The position numbers and the translations under genes were made by a program. DNA of 60,271 bases, from contig CAZIAH010000009.1 in NCBI GenBank assembly GCA_964537715.1, positions 1 through 60,271 on the forward strand, read 5' to 3'. Under the pieces are notes generated by a model. That model saw nothing but the letters and a program-made list of their open reading frames with translations, ran no database searches and was not told where the DNA came from. The DNA is from CAZTZL01 sp964537715 (GTDB lineage Bacteria; Zhuqueibacterota; QNDG01; DSAB01). The first letter of the stretch is position 1. The number at the start of each line of letters is the position of its first letter. Shown piece by piece: positions 8,430 through 16,665 of the stretch.

Positions 8430-9254
8430 ATGGTTAAGTTTATTCTATTAACCGCAGTATTCATTTTCGAAACGGCTTTATTTGGTAGCCAAAAAGGATT
8501 AGAAAACGATCAGGAGCTTCCTTTTGAGGAAACGGTTGAAAATACAACCATTACGATTGTCTACGACAACAATCTCTACAATAACGAATTAAGAACTGCC
8601 TGGGGATTTTCTTGTGTGGTAAGATTTCATGGAAAGCGTATCCTGTTCGACACCGGCGGTGACAGCCAGATACTACTTTTTAATATGGAACAGCTTAAGA
8701 TCGATCCCAAGGAAATTGATGTTGTGGTGCTTTCTCACATACACGGTGACCATGTGGGAGGATTGTTTGGATTCCTGGAAGGAAACAACCACGTGGTCGT
8801 GTATTTGCCGAAGTCCTTTCCCAAAAATATCAAGGATAAAATTGGATCTTACGGCGCAAGGTTCGAGGAAATTGATGAAGGCAGGAAACTTTTTGATAAC
8901 ATTTACACCACCGGTGAATTCGGAACGTGGATCAAAGAACAATCGCTCATACTGCATACTACAAAAGGTCTTGTCATCATTACTGGCTGCGCTCATCCTG
9001 GAGTGGTCCAGATAATTGAGCGGTCAAAGAAACTGATCGGCGTTGATCCTCTGTTGGTTATAGGGGGTTTTCACCTGGGCGGAACAAGTGAAGCAGAGAT
9101 AAAGCAGATTATCAATGACTTTATAAAATTGAATGTCCAACAAGTGGGACCTTGCCACTGTTCCGGAGATAGAGCGAGACAATTGTTCCAGAATGTTTAT
9201 GGGAAAAATTATATAGAAGTAGGGGTTGGGAAAGTAATTACTATTGGTAAATAA
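8430..9254 (+). CDS. MBL-fold metallo-hydrolase with signal peptide
   Basis: A 274-residue metallo-beta-lactamase fold protein related to the MJ0301-like group (7,8-dihydropterin-6-methyl phosphate synthase type). The metal site is LSHIHGDHVGG, with a later GCAHPGV and GGFHLGG. The first 18 residues, MVKFILLTAVFIFETALF, form a signal peptide, so the mature enzyme is probably exported. A paralogue without the signal is at 14991; the two share the phrases ITIxYDN, WGF and NMxxLKIDP. Substrate unknown. Confidence 0.8.
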   Translation: MVKFILLTAVFIFETALFGSQKGLENDQELPFEETVENTTITIVYDNNLYNNELRTAWGFSCVVRFHGKRILFDTGGDSQILLFNMEQLKIDPKEIDVVVLSHIHGDHVGGLFGFLEGNNHVVVYLPKSFPKNIKDKIGSYGARFEEIDEGRKLFDNIYTTGEFGTWIKEQSLILHTTKGLVIITGCAHPGVVQIIERSKKLIGVDPLLVIGGFHLGGTSEAEIKQIINDFIKLNVQQVGPCHCSGDRARQLFQNVYGKNYIEVGVGKVITIGK

Positions 9255-9315
9255 CCAAATTACAGGAAAAATCGGCACCTCTCCATTATGAGAGGACAGA
9301 GGCTGGAGATATAAA

Positions 9316-9957
9316 ATGTTCAAGCAAATCACAAAAGAGCTAAAAAATCACGCTCCATTCACAACTTTTGGTGCCATAACCGGCATTCTCATCATGATGT
9401 TCACTCAAAGATTGCCGAAGGAAACCTCCTTTCACATTTTTTATATCCTCCATCCTCTGCATGTAGTCCTCAGCGCACTGGTTACTGCTTCGATCTACGA
9501 ACGACACGAATGTAAATCGATTAGCAGCAAATGTATGAAAGGAAAATGTAATCTATGGAAATTATTACTCATCGGCTATCTGGGTTCTGTTGGCATTGCT
9601 ACGATAAGTGACTCCCTCATTCCCTATCTGGGCGAGGTGATGCTGGGTATGCCGAATCGGGGAATTCATATCGGTTTTATCGAGAAATGGTGGTTGGTGA
9701 ATCCTTTGGCAATTGCCGGTATTGCATTCGCCTTTTTCAGACCGACGACCAAATTTCCGCATGCCGGTCATGTGCTGCTCAGCACATGGGCCTCGATGTT
9801 TCATATTCTGATGGCCGTGGGAACCGCTTTAAGCTGGATTTCCTATCCGATTGTCTTTCTCTTTTTGTTCCTTGCTGTCTGGGCACCTTGTTGCCTGAGC
9901 GATATTGTGTTTCCGCTTTTGTTTGTGAAAGAAAACGAATCAAAGGATACGTTATGA
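9316..9957 (+). CDS. Multi-pass membrane protein of unknown function
   Basis: A 213-residue protein with about five membrane segments (near residues 18-32, 40-60, 76-95, 124-140 and 165-200). A cytoplasmic or external loop at residues 63-78 is rich in Cys and Lys (RHECKSISSKCMKGKC), and the last segment carries WAPCCLSD. These cysteines could hold a metal. I do not recognise the family. It is followed by an HD-domain gene. Confidence 0.6.
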   Translation: MFKQITKELKNHAPFTTFGAITGILIMMFTQRLPKETSFHIFYILHPLHVVLSALVTASIYERHECKSISSKCMKGKCNLWKLLLIGYLGSVGIATISDSLIPYLGEVMLGMPNRGIHIGFIEKWWLVNPLAIAGIAFAFFRPTTKFPHAGHVLLSTWASMFHILMAVGTALSWISYPIVFLFLFLAVWAPCCLSDIVFPLLFVKENESKDTL

Positions 9958-9988
9958 ACGAAAAATAGATTCAAGAATCAGTCGTCCA

Positions 9989-10849
9989 ATGAGAGAGATG
10001 TGCTTCAATTTTCTTTACGGTCCGATCAATAACAAAAGGAAAAAGCAGAACGTGATAAACATTGAACAAAAAAAAGTGAAAGATTTAAAAAACTGGTTCG
10101 ATAGATATGTCCAGGCATTTATCAATGGTGATGAAGAATGTGAGCGAAACATGACCCTGAAAGCGAATCATACCAAGCGGGTGTGTGAGGAAATCCTGCG
10201 ACTTGGAGAAAAGCTTGCATTGAACAGTCATGAATTGCGCTTGGCTGAAATCATTGCACTTTTCCACGATGTGGGTCGTTTTGAACAATATGGACGATAC
10301 AAAACTTTTGTAGATCGACAATCCGAGGACCACGCTGAACTGGGGATAAACACACTGAAAAGAAATGATGTTCTGAATGGATTTGATAACTCAATAAAAA
10401 TTATTATTTATCAAACCATCAGGTATCACAATCGTTCAACACTCCCTCAAAACGAGACCGAATCCTGCCTGTTTTTTGCAAAGTTGTTGCGTGATGCGGA
10501 CAAACTGGATATCTGGAGAGTAGTTACTGATTATTATTACCGGAAAGAAGTAAAACGGAATGGAGCCATCGAACTGGGTCTACCAGATACCCCAGGGATT
10601 TCAGAGCATGTTTATCAGGACATCATGAACAAACGTATTGTTGATGTGAACCATATCAATAATCTGAATGATTTCAAAGTACTTCAAATGGGATGGGTTT
10701 TCGATATCAATTTCGAACCGACATCGCATGCGGTCAAATCGAGAAATTATCTGGAAATGATTCGGGATGTGCTTCCAAAAACTGATAAAGTCCAGAAAAT
10801 TTTCAACAGAACACATTCTCATTTAAGCTCATTCAATGATACAAAATGA
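9989..10849 (+). CDS. HD-domain phosphohydrolase
   Basis: A 286-residue HD-superfamily protein. The metal ligands are visible: H-x-K (NHTKRV), the HD pair in ALFHDVGRFEQ, then HAELG and YHNR, and a late DADKLDIWR Asp. Such enzymes hydrolyse nucleotides or other phosphate esters. The N-terminus before residue 22 is not typical, and a GTG at 10052 with AAAGGA upstream is a good alternative start. Cytoplasmic, substrate unknown. Confidence 0.8.
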   Translation: MREMCFNFLYGPINNKRKKQNVINIEQKKVKDLKNWFDRYVQAFINGDEECERNMTLKANHTKRVCEEILRLGEKLALNSHELRLAEIIALFHDVGRFEQYGRYKTFVDRQSEDHAELGINTLKRNDVLNGFDNSIKIIIYQTIRYHNRSTLPQNETESCLFFAKLLRDADKLDIWRVVTDYYYRKEVKRNGAIELGLPDTPGISEHVYQDIMNKRIVDVNHINNLNDFKVLQMGWVFDINFEPTSHAVKSRNYLEMIRDVLPKTDKVQKIFNRTHSHLSSFNDTK

Positions 10850-10861
10850 AGGAGATCCGTG

Positions 10862-11212
10862 ATGCTCATGACTCATTTAAAACATTTGGAAAGCGAATCA
10901 GAGATTAAAGAGGTGCTTGAAAAGAACGAGAATGTCATGATTTGCTGTGGCCGCATGGGACCCATGTGCATTCCAGTGTATCAGGCTATGGAGGAACTGG
11001 AATCCTCGTATTCGCATGTTGCTTTCAGAGACATGGATTTTGACATTCCGCCAGCAGATTTTATAAAGAACTTACCGCAATGCGTTTCTTTTATGGGTCT
11101 GCCGTTTACCGTCTATTTCAAAAATGGAAAAACTGTGGCTGCAACCACCAGTATTCAAACGAAGGATCAAATCATTGAGATATTGGATCGGGAATTCGGC
11201 AAGCCATCATAA
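10862..11212 (+). CDS. Thioredoxin-like protein
   Basis: A 116-residue thioredoxin-fold protein. The active-site region is C28-C29-G-R-M-G-P-M-C36 where the canonical CxxC is expanded, and the cis-proline is P81 in GLPFTVYFKNGK. The widened motif means it may not be an ordinary disulfide reductase. ATG 10862 was chosen over GTG 10859 because AAGGAG ends seven bases before it. Confidence 0.75.
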   Translation: MLMTHLKHLESESEIKEVLEKNENVMICCGRMGPMCIPVYQAMEELESSYSHVAFRDMDFDIPPADFIKNLPQCVSFMGLPFTVYFKNGKTVAATTSIQTKDQIIEILDREFGKPS

Positions 11213-11237
11213 AGACAGGTATATCAGATTTCAAAAA

Positions 11238-12038
11238 TTGGAACTAAAAACTAGGTCAAATAAAATCCGGGAAAAACGGAACGCAATCGAAACCTTCAAT
11301 CATCAAATGAGGGATTGCCGGAAGTGCCGATTATCAATCACGAGAAGCCATGTACTCACAGGCGAAGGGGATTCATCCGCGAGGCTGATGATGGTTGCGC
11401 TTTCACCGGGAGAAAAGGAAGATGCCAAAAACCGAATGTTTATCGGCCCATCCGGACAGATTCTCAATAAACTGTTTGATACGGCCGGTATTTCTAGAGA
11501 GTCGATCTACATGACCAATTTGATCAAATGCATGCTACCGAAAAATCGAAAACCAAAAATCGATGAAATCGAGTCTTGCAGCCCATTTCTGGATGAGGAA
11601 ATATCAATTATTTATCCTGAAATCATTGTGCCTCTGGGCTATTATGCGACGCAGGTTATTTTAACGAAATACCATGCGAATCCACCAGCAGCAAGGGCGG
11701 ATTATGCAAAACTTTATGGCGAACTCATTTTCTCGGATGATCAAAAAATATACCCCCTGCCCCATCCGGCATCACTCCTTTACAATCCATCTTTTGAGCA
11801 TGAAACCGTAGAGAAATACAGAAAACTGAAGAGCTTTTCAAATGACTGTAAATGGTTTCCTTCGTGTCCCATGAAACGGTTTTACGAAACGAACCGGCTG
11901 GAAAGAAAATGGATCGAATTGTACTGCAAGGGGGATTGGAATAACTGCGTCCGGCATGGAATGGAAGAACAGGGCCTTTATCACCCCGACTGGATGCTTC
12001 CGGACGGCAGTCTGGATGTCCGTTTGAAGGAATTTTAA
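11238..12038 (+). CDS. Uracil-DNA glycosylase, family 4-like, with Cys-rich C-terminal extension
   Basis: Removes uracil from DNA. Family 4-like motifs are visible: CRKCRLS near the start, SPGEKED in place of GEGPGE, TNLIKCMLP and PLPHPASLL. The two cysteine pairs should bind a [4Fe-4S] cluster. No ATG fits the family start: TTG at 11238 gives about 20 residues before the first cysteine, whereas the ATG at 11307 would leave only one. An extended frame reaches back to 11124 but overlaps the thioredoxin gene. The last 65 residues carry an extra four-cysteine module (CKWFPSCPMK, YCKGDWNNCVR), seen as an add-on in archaeal-like enzymes. Confidence 0.75.
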   Translation: MELKTRSNKIREKRNAIETFNHQMRDCRKCRLSITRSHVLTGEGDSSARLMMVALSPGEKEDAKNRMFIGPSGQILNKLFDTAGISRESIYMTNLIKCMLPKNRKPKIDEIESCSPFLDEEISIIYPEIIVPLGYYATQVILTKYHANPPAARADYAKLYGELIFSDDQKIYPLPHPASLLYNPSFEHETVEKYRKLKSFSNDCKWFPSCPMKRFYETNRLERKWIELYCKGDWNNCVRHGMEEQGLYHPDWMLPDGSLDVRLKEF

Positions 12039-12093
12039 TCAATCAATAAACTTTTATAAAAAATTGAAATGAACAATATTTTTTTGAAATTCC

Positions 12094-12313
12094 AAATGAC
12101 AAAACTCAAAATCTAAATAAAGCACAAATGCCAAATATCAAAAATATTCATCGGCGAAGTTCTATTTGGTATATTATCTTGGCTACTGAGAAATATAATA
12201 TTAAAAGGAAACATTTGTATGCACTGAACAGTTATCATAAAAGTCTTAAATTTTAATTTTGTGATTTGGCATTTATTTGTCATTTAGATTTTGATATTTG
12301 ATATTTTTGTCAT
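12094..12313 (+). repeat. Imperfect long inverted repeat in gene-free 12039-12363
   Basis: The stretch from 12039 to 12363 has no gene. It is very AT-rich and contains two arms of about 50 bases, near 12094-12144 and 12264-12313, that are inverted copies of each other with mismatches. Shared pieces are AAATGACAAAA, AAAATCTAAAT and AAATGCCAAAT in one arm and their complements in the other. The layout is that of a decayed MITE or a large cruciform. It carries no coding frame. Confidence 0.55.
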
Positions 12314-12363
12314 ACAGATGAAAATTTACAAAAGTTTAGTTAGATCAATCAAGGAGGATTCCT

Positions 12364-12573
12364 ATGCCAATCTATACATACATCTGCAATGAATGCGGCG
12401 AAAAATTTGATTTGTTGGTGGGCGTCACTGCCCAACAGGAAGAACTGAAATGCAAAAAGTGCAACAGCAGAAATATCAGAAAAACCCTTGGCACATTCAG
12501 CGTTGCCGTGGGAAGCAGTAAATCGAGTGGGTCTGATTCGAGCTGTCCCACAGGAACTTGTCCGCTTGGATAG
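12364..12573 (+). CDS. FmdB-family zinc ribbon protein (2)
   Basis: A 69-residue FmdB zinc ribbon: MPIYTYICNECGEKFD then CKKCNSRN. The C-terminal tail is Ser/Gly-rich and ends CPTGTCPLG, which may make an extra metal site. It has AAGGAGG upstream. It is smaller than the protein at 4994 and the tails differ. Role unknown. Confidence 0.8.
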   Translation: MPIYTYICNECGEKFDLLVGVTAQQEELKCKKCNSRNIRKTLGTFSVAVGSSKSSGSDSSCPTGTCPLG

Positions 12574-12633
12574 AAAAACGGTGGGATAAAAAAATAACAA
12601 ACCCATTTTGACTGAAAACAGCGGGAGAATGCT

Positions 12634-12936
12634 ATGCCATTGATGGAAATCAGTATCATACCTCTGGGAACCAAGACACCTTCGGTCAGTCAATATGTTG
12701 CCGAGGCAGTAAGTATGTTGGAGAAAGAAAAAGGCATCAAATATACATTGACTTCTATGGGAACAATTATTGAGGCGGATTCTTTAAAAAAACTGTTAGA
12801 GATCGCAGGCAAGATGCACTGTGTTGCTTTTTGTGAGGAAGTCAAAAGAGTCGTCACCACAATAAAAATCGATGAGAGAAAAGATAAAAAATTGACTATA
12901 GGTGGCAAGATAAAATCTGTACAGGAGAAGTTATGA
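12634..12936 (+). CDS. MTH1187/YkoF-like thiamine-binding family protein
   Basis: A 100-residue protein of the MTH1187 (UPF0045) family, whose dimers bind thiamine-like ligands. The MEISIIPLGTKTPSVS start, the LTSMGTIIE segment and VKRVVTTIKIDERKDK match the family throughout. It is a single-domain cytoplasmic protein. There is no thiamine gene nearby and no THI-box riboswitch that I could see, so the ligand in this organism is open. Confidence 0.85.
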   Translation: MPLMEISIIPLGTKTPSVSQYVAEAVSMLEKEKGIKYTLTSMGTIIEADSLKKLLEIAGKMHCVAFCEEVKRVVTTIKIDERKDKKLTIGGKIKSVQEKL

Positions 12937-13084
12937 GAAGATCATTATAAAAGGCAGTTTCTTTAAAACTGGGTTAAGGCAAAAGCAAGAAGCAATGTAT
13001 TGAAAAGAACACTGAAAAACGATATTATTGGAAAGTGTTAGGGAAAAATAAAATTGAACCGTGCAAATAAACTTGAGGGTATTT

Positions 13085-13909
13085 ATGAAAACAAACGAAG
13101 ACAGGGCGAAACAGCTTCAGGAACAGAACCGGCGAATCGAAGCTAACCTGAAACAAATCAAACACCGCATCGTGGTGTTCAGCGGTAAAGGCGGCGTGGG
13201 GAAAACCACGGTTGCCGTCAATCTCGCATACGCTCTGGTCCGGAAAAAATTTCGGACCGGACTGTTGGATGCAGACATTACCGGACCGAATGTACCGAAA
13301 ATGATCGGATTGGAAGGCATGCCCTATATCGATCCCGAGAACCACAACATCATGCCACAGGGAAAAGAAGGCCTGCAGGTGATCTCCATGGCGCCGATGC
13401 TCCAGGGCAATCAGCCCGTTATCTGGCGGGGGCCGCTGCGATCCGGGGCGATCACCCAATTTTTATCCGATGTAGCCTGGGGCGAACTGGATTTTTTGCT
13501 GGCGGATCTTCCTCCGGGAACCGGAGACGAAGTTCTCACGACCGCGCAGCAGATGCTGCCCCAGATGGCCATCGTCGTGACCACACCACAGGAGATTTCT
13601 TTGATGGACTGCCGCAGAGCCGTGAACATGGCCAAAAAGTTGAATATTAAAAACATCGGAGTCGTTGAAAACATGTCGGGTCTGATCTGCCCCCATTGTG
13701 GCAAAAAAATCGATCTCTTTGATACCGGAGGTGGAGAAAAAATGGCGAATGAAATGGGGGTTCATTTTCTGGGCCGTATTCCCATTGAGATCGAAATCCG
13801 GAAAGGAAGCGACGCAGGAGTACCCACGGTACTTTCGGATCAAAAGAGTCCGAGAACGCAATCTTTTACGATGATTGCGGACAACACAATCAAACTTATT
13901 TCCATTTAA
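13085..13909 (+). CDS. Mrp/NBP35-type P-loop ATPase (Fe-S carrier)
   Basis: A 274-residue ApbC/Mrp ATPase that carries and delivers Fe-S clusters. The deviant Walker A is SGKGGVGKTT at residues 33-42, followed by LLDADITGPNVP and LLADLPPGTGDE. A CxxC (ICPHCG) near residue 200 supplies cluster ligands in the dimer. ATG 13085 has GAGGG at the right distance; an open GTG at 13061 is less likely. Together with the NifU-like, DUF59 and NifX-like genes this gives a local Fe-S or metal-cluster assembly set. Confidence 0.9.
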   Translation: MKTNEDRAKQLQEQNRRIEANLKQIKHRIVVFSGKGGVGKTTVAVNLAYALVRKKFRTGLLDADITGPNVPKMIGLEGMPYIDPENHNIMPQGKEGLQVISMAPMLQGNQPVIWRGPLRSGAITQFLSDVAWGELDFLLADLPPGTGDEVLTTAQQMLPQMAIVVTTPQEISLMDCRRAVNMAKKLNIKNIGVVENMSGLICPHCGKKIDLFDTGGGEKMANEMGVHFLGRIPIEIEIRKGSDAGVPTVLSDQKSPRTQSFTMIADNTIKLISI

Positions 13910-13942
13910 TTCAATCTGAAAATTGAAATAAGGGAAAATCGT

Positions 13943-14539
13943 ATGCAGCAGAAAAAAACCTCTGTTCCGGTTTGTGATTCCTGTAAGAACAAAAAGTGCA
14001 GAGACGGCAAGGACTGCTTTGGAACCGCTGAGGAAATTTTGAATGAATACAAAAAAGACAATCTGAAACTGGCCCAAGCTGCTTCCCTAATCGAAGGTCG
14101 GCACTATATGAAAAAGACCCGTCTGGAAGAACTCGTCCTTTTTTGTCGAGAAATGAAGTATAAAAAGCTGGGGATCGCCTTCTGTATCGGTTTATCCCAA
14201 GAAGTCGAAGTCCTCGCAGAATATCTCAGAAAAGAATTCGAAGTGGTTTCGGTCTGCTGTAAAGTAGGTGGCATCGAAAAAAGCAAATTTAATCTCCAGA
14301 AAATCAAACCGGAAACTGACGAAACCATGTGTAATCCTATCGGTCAGGCAGCTCTTCTCAATCAAGCAAAAACGGATTTGAATATCATTTGCGGACTTTG
14401 CATCGGCCATGACATTCAATTTACCAATCACTCGAAGGCGCCGGTTACCACCTTCATTGTGAAGGATCGGGTACTCGCCCACAACACAGCGGCTTCTCTA
14501 TACAATCCGTATCTCCGTAAAAGAATAGGAATAGCTTAA
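13943..14539 (+). CDS. DUF1847 metal-binding protein
   Basis: A 198-residue DUF1847 protein. It begins with a cysteine block CDSCKNKKCRDGKDC, then has FCREMKYKKLGIAFCIG, CCKVGG, and finishes with ICGLCIGHDIQFTNHS. The family is typical of anaerobes and is assumed to bind metal, but no activity has been shown that I know of. It follows the Mrp ATPase with a 33-base gap. Confidence 0.85.
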   Translation: MQQKKTSVPVCDSCKNKKCRDGKDCFGTAEEILNEYKKDNLKLAQAASLIEGRHYMKKTRLEELVLFCREMKYKKLGIAFCIGLSQEVEVLAEYLRKEFEVVSVCCKVGGIEKSKFNLQKIKPETDETMCNPIGQAALLNQAKTDLNIICGLCIGHDIQFTNHSKAPVTTFIVKDRVLAHNTAASLYNPYLRKRIGIA

Positions 14540-14553
14540 AAGAGGAACTGAAA

Positions 14554-15000
14554 ATGAAAAAGAAAATCATGCCACCGGATTACTTCTGGATTCTTTTAAT
14601 ATTACTGGTAATCACTCATTTTTTATTTCTAAAATTTAGATTTTTAATCTCTCCTTTAAAGTGGATTGGAATCCCGCTGATTCTCTTTGGGATTATACTC
14701 AATCTTTGGACAGATGCTTTGTTTAAGAAATTGAAAACCACTGTAAAACCGCATGAAATCCCATCGACACTGATTACCACGGGTCCCTTTAAAATCAGCC
14801 GGCATCCCATGTATATAGGGATGCTGTCCATACTTCTGGGCGCTTCCCTGATCTGTGGCACTATTGTGACATTGGTTTTCCCCATAATTTTTATCATTTT
14901 AATGGAAATCCTGTTCATCCCTATGGAAGAAAACCACTTACAAAAACAGTTCGGTGAGGAGTATTTTCTTTATAAAAAAGGAACAAGACGGTGGATCTGA
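14554..15000 (+). CDS. Isoprenylcysteine carboxyl methyltransferase-family membrane protein
   Basis: A 148-residue ICMT/PEMT-like protein with four membrane segments. The signature SRHPMYIGMLSILLG and the C-terminal EENHLQKQFGEEYFLYKK pattern match integral-membrane SAM methyltransferases that act on lipids, thiols or quinone-like compounds. It overlaps the next gene by ten bases, so the pair is translationally linked. Confidence 0.8.
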   Translation: MKKKIMPPDYFWILLILLVITHFLFLKFRFLISPLKWIGIPLILFGIILNLWTDALFKKLKTTVKPHEIPSTLITTGPFKISRHPMYIGMLSILLGASLICGTIVTLVFPIIFIILMEILFIPMEENHLQKQFGEEYFLYKKGTRRWI

Positions 15001-15635
15001 AAATTACCATTCTTTATGACAATACGGTTTTTCAATCAGGTCTCCGGGCAGACTGGGGTTTTGCCTGTCTTGTCGAAGTGAACGATCATGCAATCCTTTT
15101 CGATACCGGCGCGGATGGAGAAATTTTACTCTCGAACATGAAGAATCTGAAAATTGATCCATTATCCATCGATACGATCTTTATCTCCCACGCCCATTTC
15201 GATCATACCGGGGGATTGTCCGCTTTCCTGAATGTCAATTCAGAAGTAACGCTTTACTGTCCAGATTCCTTTCGAGGTGTACGCCGGGCAAAAAAAATCA
15301 TTCATGTTTCCGATCCAATGAAACTGGACAGCAAACTCCACTCCACCGGCGAACTCAAGGGAATCGAACAATCGCTGGCCATTGAAACGGATCAGGGAAC
15401 TGTTCTTGTCATCGGATGCGCCCATCCCGGTATGGCGGCAATTCTGCAATCGGTTTCGTATTTGGGAAAAGTCAGGGCAGTGATCGGCGGATTTCACGGG
15501 TTTCGGGAATTCGAACTGCTTCAGGATATTGATCTAATCTGCCCGACACACTGCACCCAGCACAGTTCAGAAATACACACCCGATTCCCCGAACAAACCA
15601 TCGAAGGCGGAGCCGGACAAATCATTTCATTATAA
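14991..15635 (+). CDS. MBL-fold metallo-hydrolase, cytoplasmic paralogue
   Basis: A 214-residue MBL-fold hydrolase closely related to the exported enzyme at 8430, but without a signal peptide. The metal site is ISHAHFDHTGG with GCAHPGMA and GGFHGF. The start is a GTG lying inside the end of the ICMT gene. The substrate is unknown; in the MJ0301-like group pterin phosphate chemistry has been shown for one archaeal member. Confidence 0.8.
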   Translation: MDLKITILYDNTVFQSGLRADWGFACLVEVNDHAILFDTGADGEILLSNMKNLKIDPLSIDTIFISHAHFDHTGGLSAFLNVNSEVTLYCPDSFRGVRRAKKIIHVSDPMKLDSKLHSTGELKGIEQSLAIETDQGTVLVIGCAHPGMAAILQSVSYLGKVRAVIGGFHGFREFELLQDIDLICPTHCTQHSSEIHTRFPEQTIEGGAGQIISL

Positions 15636-15651
15636 GCACAGGATAGATAAT

Positions 15652-15966
15652 ATGACCAATTATAATCTCGATGAAATTAGGAATGCAGTCAAAATACTGG
15701 AGCTACCGGATAGTTCAACCATTGGCGCAATCAAAGATCATTTTAAAAAATCGATCTCTCAATGGCATCCCGACAAATGTCAAAAGCACCCCGATGAATG
15801 CAAGGAGATGGCGCAAAAGGTCAACAAGGCGTACGAAATGCTCATGAGATACTGCTTGAACTATCGAATTTCATTCAAAAAGGAAGATATCGAAAAAACA
15901 TTGGCTAGGGACAATGAAACCTGGTGGTTGGCAAGATTCGGGGACGATCCGATTTGGGGAAGATAG
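15652..15966 (+). CDS. Mini J-domain protein
   Basis: A 104-residue protein that is little more than a J domain. The HPD motif is at residues 39-41 (SQWHPDKCQ) and is followed by AQKVNKAYEMLMRY, the fourth helix. The J domain recruits and stimulates Hsp70. There is no Gly/Phe region or zinc domain. Three Cys residues, two of them after HPD, are unusual and fit the metal-related surroundings. No dnaK is in the window. Confidence 0.8.
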   Translation: MTNYNLDEIRNAVKILELPDSSTIGAIKDHFKKSISQWHPDKCQKHPDECKEMAQKVNKAYEMLMRYCLNYRISFKKEDIEKTLARDNETWWLARFGDDPIWGR

Positions 15967-15981
15967 GAGAAAAAAGAGTAA

Positions 15982-16635
15982 ATGGCGAAGATCGAACCTT
16001 TCGAGTTATTTTCTGATCGATATGAAGCCTGGTTCGAAAAAAACCGATATGTTTATCTGTCTGAACTGGAAGCAGTGCGTCATTTCATTCCGCAAAATAG
16101 CAGAGGGATTGAAATTGGCTCGGGGAGCGGTCGATTTACTGCTCCATTAAAAATTAATATCGGCATTGAACCATCGCAAGAGATGCGAACATTCTCCATA
16201 AAAAGGGGTGTAATTACCGTTGCTGGAGTAGCTGAGGCACTTCCTTTCCCCAGATCACGTTTTGACTATGCATTGATGGTTACGACTATATGTTTTTTAG
16301 ATAACATACAAATCGCTCTCAACGAAGTGTATCGGGTTTTAAAACCACACGGCAGCCTGATCATTGGCCTTGTCGATAAAAACAGTAAAATCGGTCGATT
16401 TTACCGAAAGAGAAAACATAAAAGTGTATTTTATCAAAACGCAACCTTTTATTCAACAGAAGAAGTGATCCATGATTTGACGGATACGGGATTTAAAAAT
16501 TTTCAATTTGTTCAAACGCTTTTTAAATCACTGGAAAATGTTCAACTTGTTGAACCATTTAAAAAAGGCTATGGGGATGGCTCTTTTGTTGTCATTCGTG
16601 CAGTAAAACAATCTTTCAAAAGAAGAAATTCATAG
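15982..16635 (+). CDS. Class I SAM-dependent methyltransferase (3)
   Basis: A 217-residue methyltransferase with motif I GIEIGSGSGRFTAPL, the acidic GIEPS strand end, and VYRVLKPHGSLIIG at motif III. It belongs to the UbiE-like 'Methyltransf_11' group. It is tightly linked (15-base gap) to the J protein and precedes the Fe-S oxidoreductase. Substrate unknown. Confidence 0.8.
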   Translation: MAKIEPFELFSDRYEAWFEKNRYVYLSELEAVRHFIPQNSRGIEIGSGSGRFTAPLKINIGIEPSQEMRTFSIKRGVITVAGVAEALPFPRSRFDYALMVTTICFLDNIQIALNEVYRVLKPHGSLIIGLVDKNSKIGRFYRKRKHKSVFYQNATFYSTEEVIHDLTDTGFKNFQFVQTLFKSLENVQLVEPFKKGYGDGSFVVIRAVKQSFKRRNS

Positions 16636-16665
16636 AGATGCAAATTAACGTAGAGGAAATCTTCA

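Noticed and set aside
13463..14077. 204-residue minus-strand frame across Mrp and DUF1847
   Set aside because: It is the shadow of two recognised plus-strand genes.
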